Positions 61,447-64,000 of a stretch of 64,000 bases of DNA are shown here, one piece after another. A model generated the notes under the pieces. The model was not told the origin of the DNA and searched no databases. It saw nothing but the letters and a program-made list of their open reading frames with translations. The DNA is from Enterobacter_D sp963521185 (GTDB taxonomy: Bacteria > Pseudomonadota > Gammaproteobacteria > Enterobacterales > Enterobacteriaceae). Where the stretch lies: contig CAUQTV010000004.1 of NCBI GenBank assembly GCA_963521185.1, positions 1 through 64,000 of the forward strand, given 5' to 3'. The stretch's first letter is position 1. Each line of letters starts with the position of its first letter. Both the position numbers and the translations under genes were made by a program.

Positions 61447-63978
61447 TCAGTTACCGCCAAACATATCTTTGATCCAGCCTGCGACGCCGTCGCTTTTCTC
61501 TTCCTGCTGCGGCGGCTGTTGCTGCTGTTGTGGCTGCTGCGGCTGGCCTGGCTGTTGTGGCGCAGACTGGTCAAACGGATTGTTTGACTGTTGCTGCGCC
61601 TGGCTCTGCTGGCACAGCGTATCCGGGCTGGTGGTCCATACCGGCACAGTGCGCATACTGCCGCCCGAGCACATAAAGTTACCCATATCGTCAATGCCCA
61701 TATCGACGATGTCTTCCGGCGGCGTCAGATCCAGCGGAATGGGCGACTGGTTCGCCAGATAGCGCTGATAAATCGCCATCGCGCCGCTGGCACCGTACAG
61801 CTTCGTCGGCTGGTTATTGTCGCGCCCCACCCAGGTGATGGTCACTTCACGCCCGTCGATCCCGGCAAACCAGGTATCGACGTTGTTGTTGGTGGTCCCG
61901 GTTTTCCCCGCCAGATGCAGACCCGGATACTTCGCGCCCAGCTGGCGTCCGGTACCGCGCTGAATGACCTGCTGCATGGTCCACAGCGTCATGTACGCCG
62001 CCTGCGCCGGAACAGCACGCTCCGCCTGCGGGAAGCTCTGATACAGCACGGTGCCATCTTCAGCAATCACTGAACGCAGCGAAGAAAGCGGCGCACGGTT
62101 ACCGCCGCTGGCGATGGTCTGGAACGCCTGCGCCACTTCTATCGGCGTGAGGTTCAGCGCACCCAGTAACATGGCCGGAACGGCATGAAGCTGATCTTTC
62201 GGCGCGCCCAGCTTCAGCCAGGTGTCGGTGACCGCAGGCAGACCCAGCGCCATACCGAGGTTAACCGTTGGCACATTCATTGAGCGCGTCAATGCATCCA
62301 CCAGCAGTACCTGGCCGCTAAAGCGCTTGTCATCGTTCTGCGGCGACCACACCTGGCCGTTCGGCTGGCGCAGTGAGATTGGCGCATCGGCAATCACCGT
62401 GTTCAGGCGATACTGATTCGGCTGGCTCAGCGCAGTCAGGTAGGTGGCCGGTTTTGCCAGCGAACCGATGGAGCGCCGCGCCTGCATTGCACGGTTGTAA
62501 CCGGCAAACTGCGGCGTGGCTCCGCCGACCATGGCGCGGACTTCACCGCTAAAGCGGTCTACCACCACCATTGCCGTTTCGAGATCGGTCAGCTTGCGCT
62601 GTTTGATCAGCGCCGGAATGCCCTCGACGGCGGCTTTCTCCGCCGCATCCTGCGCCACCGAATCGAAGGTGGTAAAGATCTTCACGCCGGAGAGATCTTT
62701 CACTTTATCGCCCAGTTTAGCCTGAAGCTCCTGGCGTACCATCTGCATAAACGCTGGCTGCGGCGAGATCACCCCACCGCGCGGCTGCACGCCCAGCGGA
62801 CGGGCGCTCAGCATGTCGTACAGCTCCTGATCGATAACCTGCTGCTGTTGCAGCAGACGCAGGACCAGGTTACGGCGCTCAAGGGCCAGTTTCGGGTTGC
62901 GCCACGGGTTATAGACCGACGCCCCTTTCACCATGCCCACCAGCAGCGCCTGCTGATCAAGGCTCAGCTCTTCAACCGGGCGACCAAAGTAGTAGAGACT
63001 CGCCAGCGGGAAACCACGGATTTCGTTATCGCCGCTCTGACCGAGATAGACCTCGTTCATATACAGCTCAAGAATGCGGTCTTTGCCGTAGCGCGCGTCC
63101 ATGATCAGCGCCATGTAAGCTTCGTTGGCCTTACGCCAGTAGGAGCGCTCGCTCGACAGGAACAGGTTTTTCACCAGCTGCTGGGTCAGCGTACTCGCCC
63201 CCTGCACCGTGCGCCCTGCCGTCAGGTTCGCCAGCATGGCGCGCCCGATGGAGTAGAAGCTAATGCCGTCGTGCTCATAGAAGTGGCGGTCTTCCGTTGC
63301 CAGCAGCGTATCCACCAGCAGATCCGGGAAACCGCTGCGCGGCACGAACAGACGCTGTTCACCGTTCGGTGAGGACAGCATGGTGATGAGGCGCGGATCG
63401 AGGCGGAAGAAACCGAACTGGCGGTTATTCTCGATATTCTCAATGGTGTCGAGGCGATCGCCATTAAAGGTCAGACGCGCGCGCACCTGCCCCTCTTTGC
63501 TGTCCGGGAAGTCGAACGGACGGCGGATCATTTCGATACTGTTGGCCTGCACGGTAAACTCACCCGGACGGGTCATGGCCGTCACTTTGCGATACTGCGT
63601 GGCTTCGAGCAGCTTCACCATCTCGTTTTTGCTGACCGGCATGTCGGGTTCAAGGTTGACCATGCGACCGTAAACCGCCGCGGGCAACTGCCACACTTTT
63701 CCGTCGATGCGCGTGCGGATCTTCTGATCCAGATAGAAGCCATAAATCGCCATGAAGACGACGAAAACGATCGCTAATTTTACCAGCAGCCAGAACCAGC
63801 CACGCTTGCCACGAGGCTTGCGCCCTTTGCCTTTTCCCTTCCTCGGCATGGGTTCATCGCCCTCATCATCGTCAAAATCATCGTCTTCGTCCTGGAGACG
63901 ACGACGGCTTATCTTCTCTTTTACCGGACGCGCCGGTCGGCCTTTGCGTCCAATAGGTTCGCGGTCATTCCCCGCCAT
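61447..63978 (-). CDS. mrcB: Penicillin-binding protein 1B
   Basis: Bifunctional class A PBP that polymerises and crosslinks peptidoglycan, partnered by LpoB. 843 residues (E. coli 844): cytoplasmic basic and acidic tail, membrane helix at about 61-83, UB2H domain (about 105-195), glycosyltransferase with E229 in ATEDRHFYEHDG, and transpeptidase with nucleophile S506 in SLAK and KTGT. The C-terminal tail is glutamine/proline-rich. An internal Met44 matches the site of the shorter isoform start in E. coli. Last 22 bases of the window are its 5' leader. Confidence 0.98.
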   Translation of the reverse strand: MAGNDREPIGRKGRPARPVKEKISRRRLQDEDDDFDDDEGDEPMPRKGKGKGRKPRGKRGWFWLLVKLAIVFVVFMAIYGFYLDQKIRTRIDGKVWQLPAAVYGRMVNLEPDMPVSKNEMVKLLEATQYRKVTAMTRPGEFTVQANSIEMIRRPFDFPDSKEGQVRARLTFNGDRLDTIENIENNRQFGFFRLDPRLITMLSSPNGEQRLFVPRSGFPDLLVDTLLATEDRHFYEHDGISFYSIGRAMLANLTAGRTVQGASTLTQQLVKNLFLSSERSYWRKANEAYMALIMDARYGKDRILELYMNEVYLGQSGDNEIRGFPLASLYYFGRPVEELSLDQQALLVGMVKGASVYNPWRNPKLALERRNLVLRLLQQQQVIDQELYDMLSARPLGVQPRGGVISPQPAFMQMVRQELQAKLGDKVKDLSGVKIFTTFDSVAQDAAEKAAVEGIPALIKQRKLTDLETAMVVVDRFSGEVRAMVGGATPQFAGYNRAMQARRSIGSLAKPATYLTALSQPNQYRLNTVIADAPISLRQPNGQVWSPQNDDKRFSGQVLLVDALTRSMNVPTVNLGMALGLPAVTDTWLKLGAPKDQLHAVPAMLLGALNLTPIEVAQAFQTIASGGNRAPLSSLRSVIAEDGTVLYQSFPQAERAVPAQAAYMTLWTMQQVIQRGTGRQLGAKYPGLHLAGKTGTTNNNVDTWFAGIDGREVTITWVGRDNNQPTKLYGASGAMAIYQRYLANQSPIPLDLTPPEDIVDMGIDDMGNFMCSGGSMRTVPVWTTSPDTLCQQSQAQQQSNNPFDQSAPQQPGQPQQPQQQQQPPQQEEKSDGVAGWIKDMFGGN

Positions 63979-64000
63979 GCTTTCTCTCCGCTACATTCAG

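Noticed and set aside
1..64000. CRISPR arrays, tRNA genes, toxin-antitoxin or phage-defence loci
   Set aside because: None could be recognised; the gene-free stretches are short and accounted for by promoters, leaders, terminators and repeats.

Overview
The window is a contiguous piece of an enterobacterial chromosome. Its gene content, order and protein lengths match the mrcB-to-rrnH interval of Escherichia coli K-12 (from memory), in inverted orientation. Moderately high GC, a GH19 chitinase between ldcC and accA, an ERIC element and abundant GCCCGGT-type REP sequences suggest the Enterobacter/Lelliottia/Leclercia/Kosakonia group; the species cannot be fixed from the sequence alone.

Layout. 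The first 120 bases hold the P1 promoter of a ribosomal RNA operon firing off the left edge. Then: gmhB (LPS heptose); metNIQ (methionine import) behind a MetJ operator; rcsF-trmO and proS; nlpE, arfB and yaeQ (leftward); yaeP-rof (rightward); tilS, gloA2, ldcC, a chitinase gene, accA and dnaE (leftward). The envelope cluster rnhB-lpxB-lpxA-fabZ-lpxD-skp-bamA-rseP-cdsA-uppS-dxr follows, then frr, pyrH, tsf and rpsB, all leftward. map, glnD, dapD and yaeH run right; cdaR, degP and dgt run left; mtnN-btuF-yadS run right; erpA and clcA left; hemL right. The fhuACDB siderophore operon, a four-gene chaperone-usher fimbrial operon and mrcB, all leftward, close the window.

The core is housekeeping: lipid A and phospholipid synthesis, outer-membrane protein assembly (BamA, Skp, DegP), translation (rpsB, tsf, frr, map, proS, tilS, arfB), replication (dnaE, rnhB), isoprenoids and undecaprenyl carrier (dxr, uppS), and nitrogen sensing (glnD). 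Sensors or effectors of three envelope-stress pathways occur together: RcsF (Rcs), NlpE (Cpx), and RseP with DegP (sigma-E).

The accessory content is small: the secreted chitinase, the minimal fimbrial operon under an AT-rich, CRP-site-bearing control region, one ERIC element, REP/BIME units and a dispersed GC-rich hairpin family. I found no CRISPR array, tRNA, transposase, integrase, prophage or toxin-antitoxin gene. I also saw no gene cluster that would qualify as an undescribed system. The most distinctive items are the chitinase, the fimbrial operon with its control region, and several RNA-level control elements.
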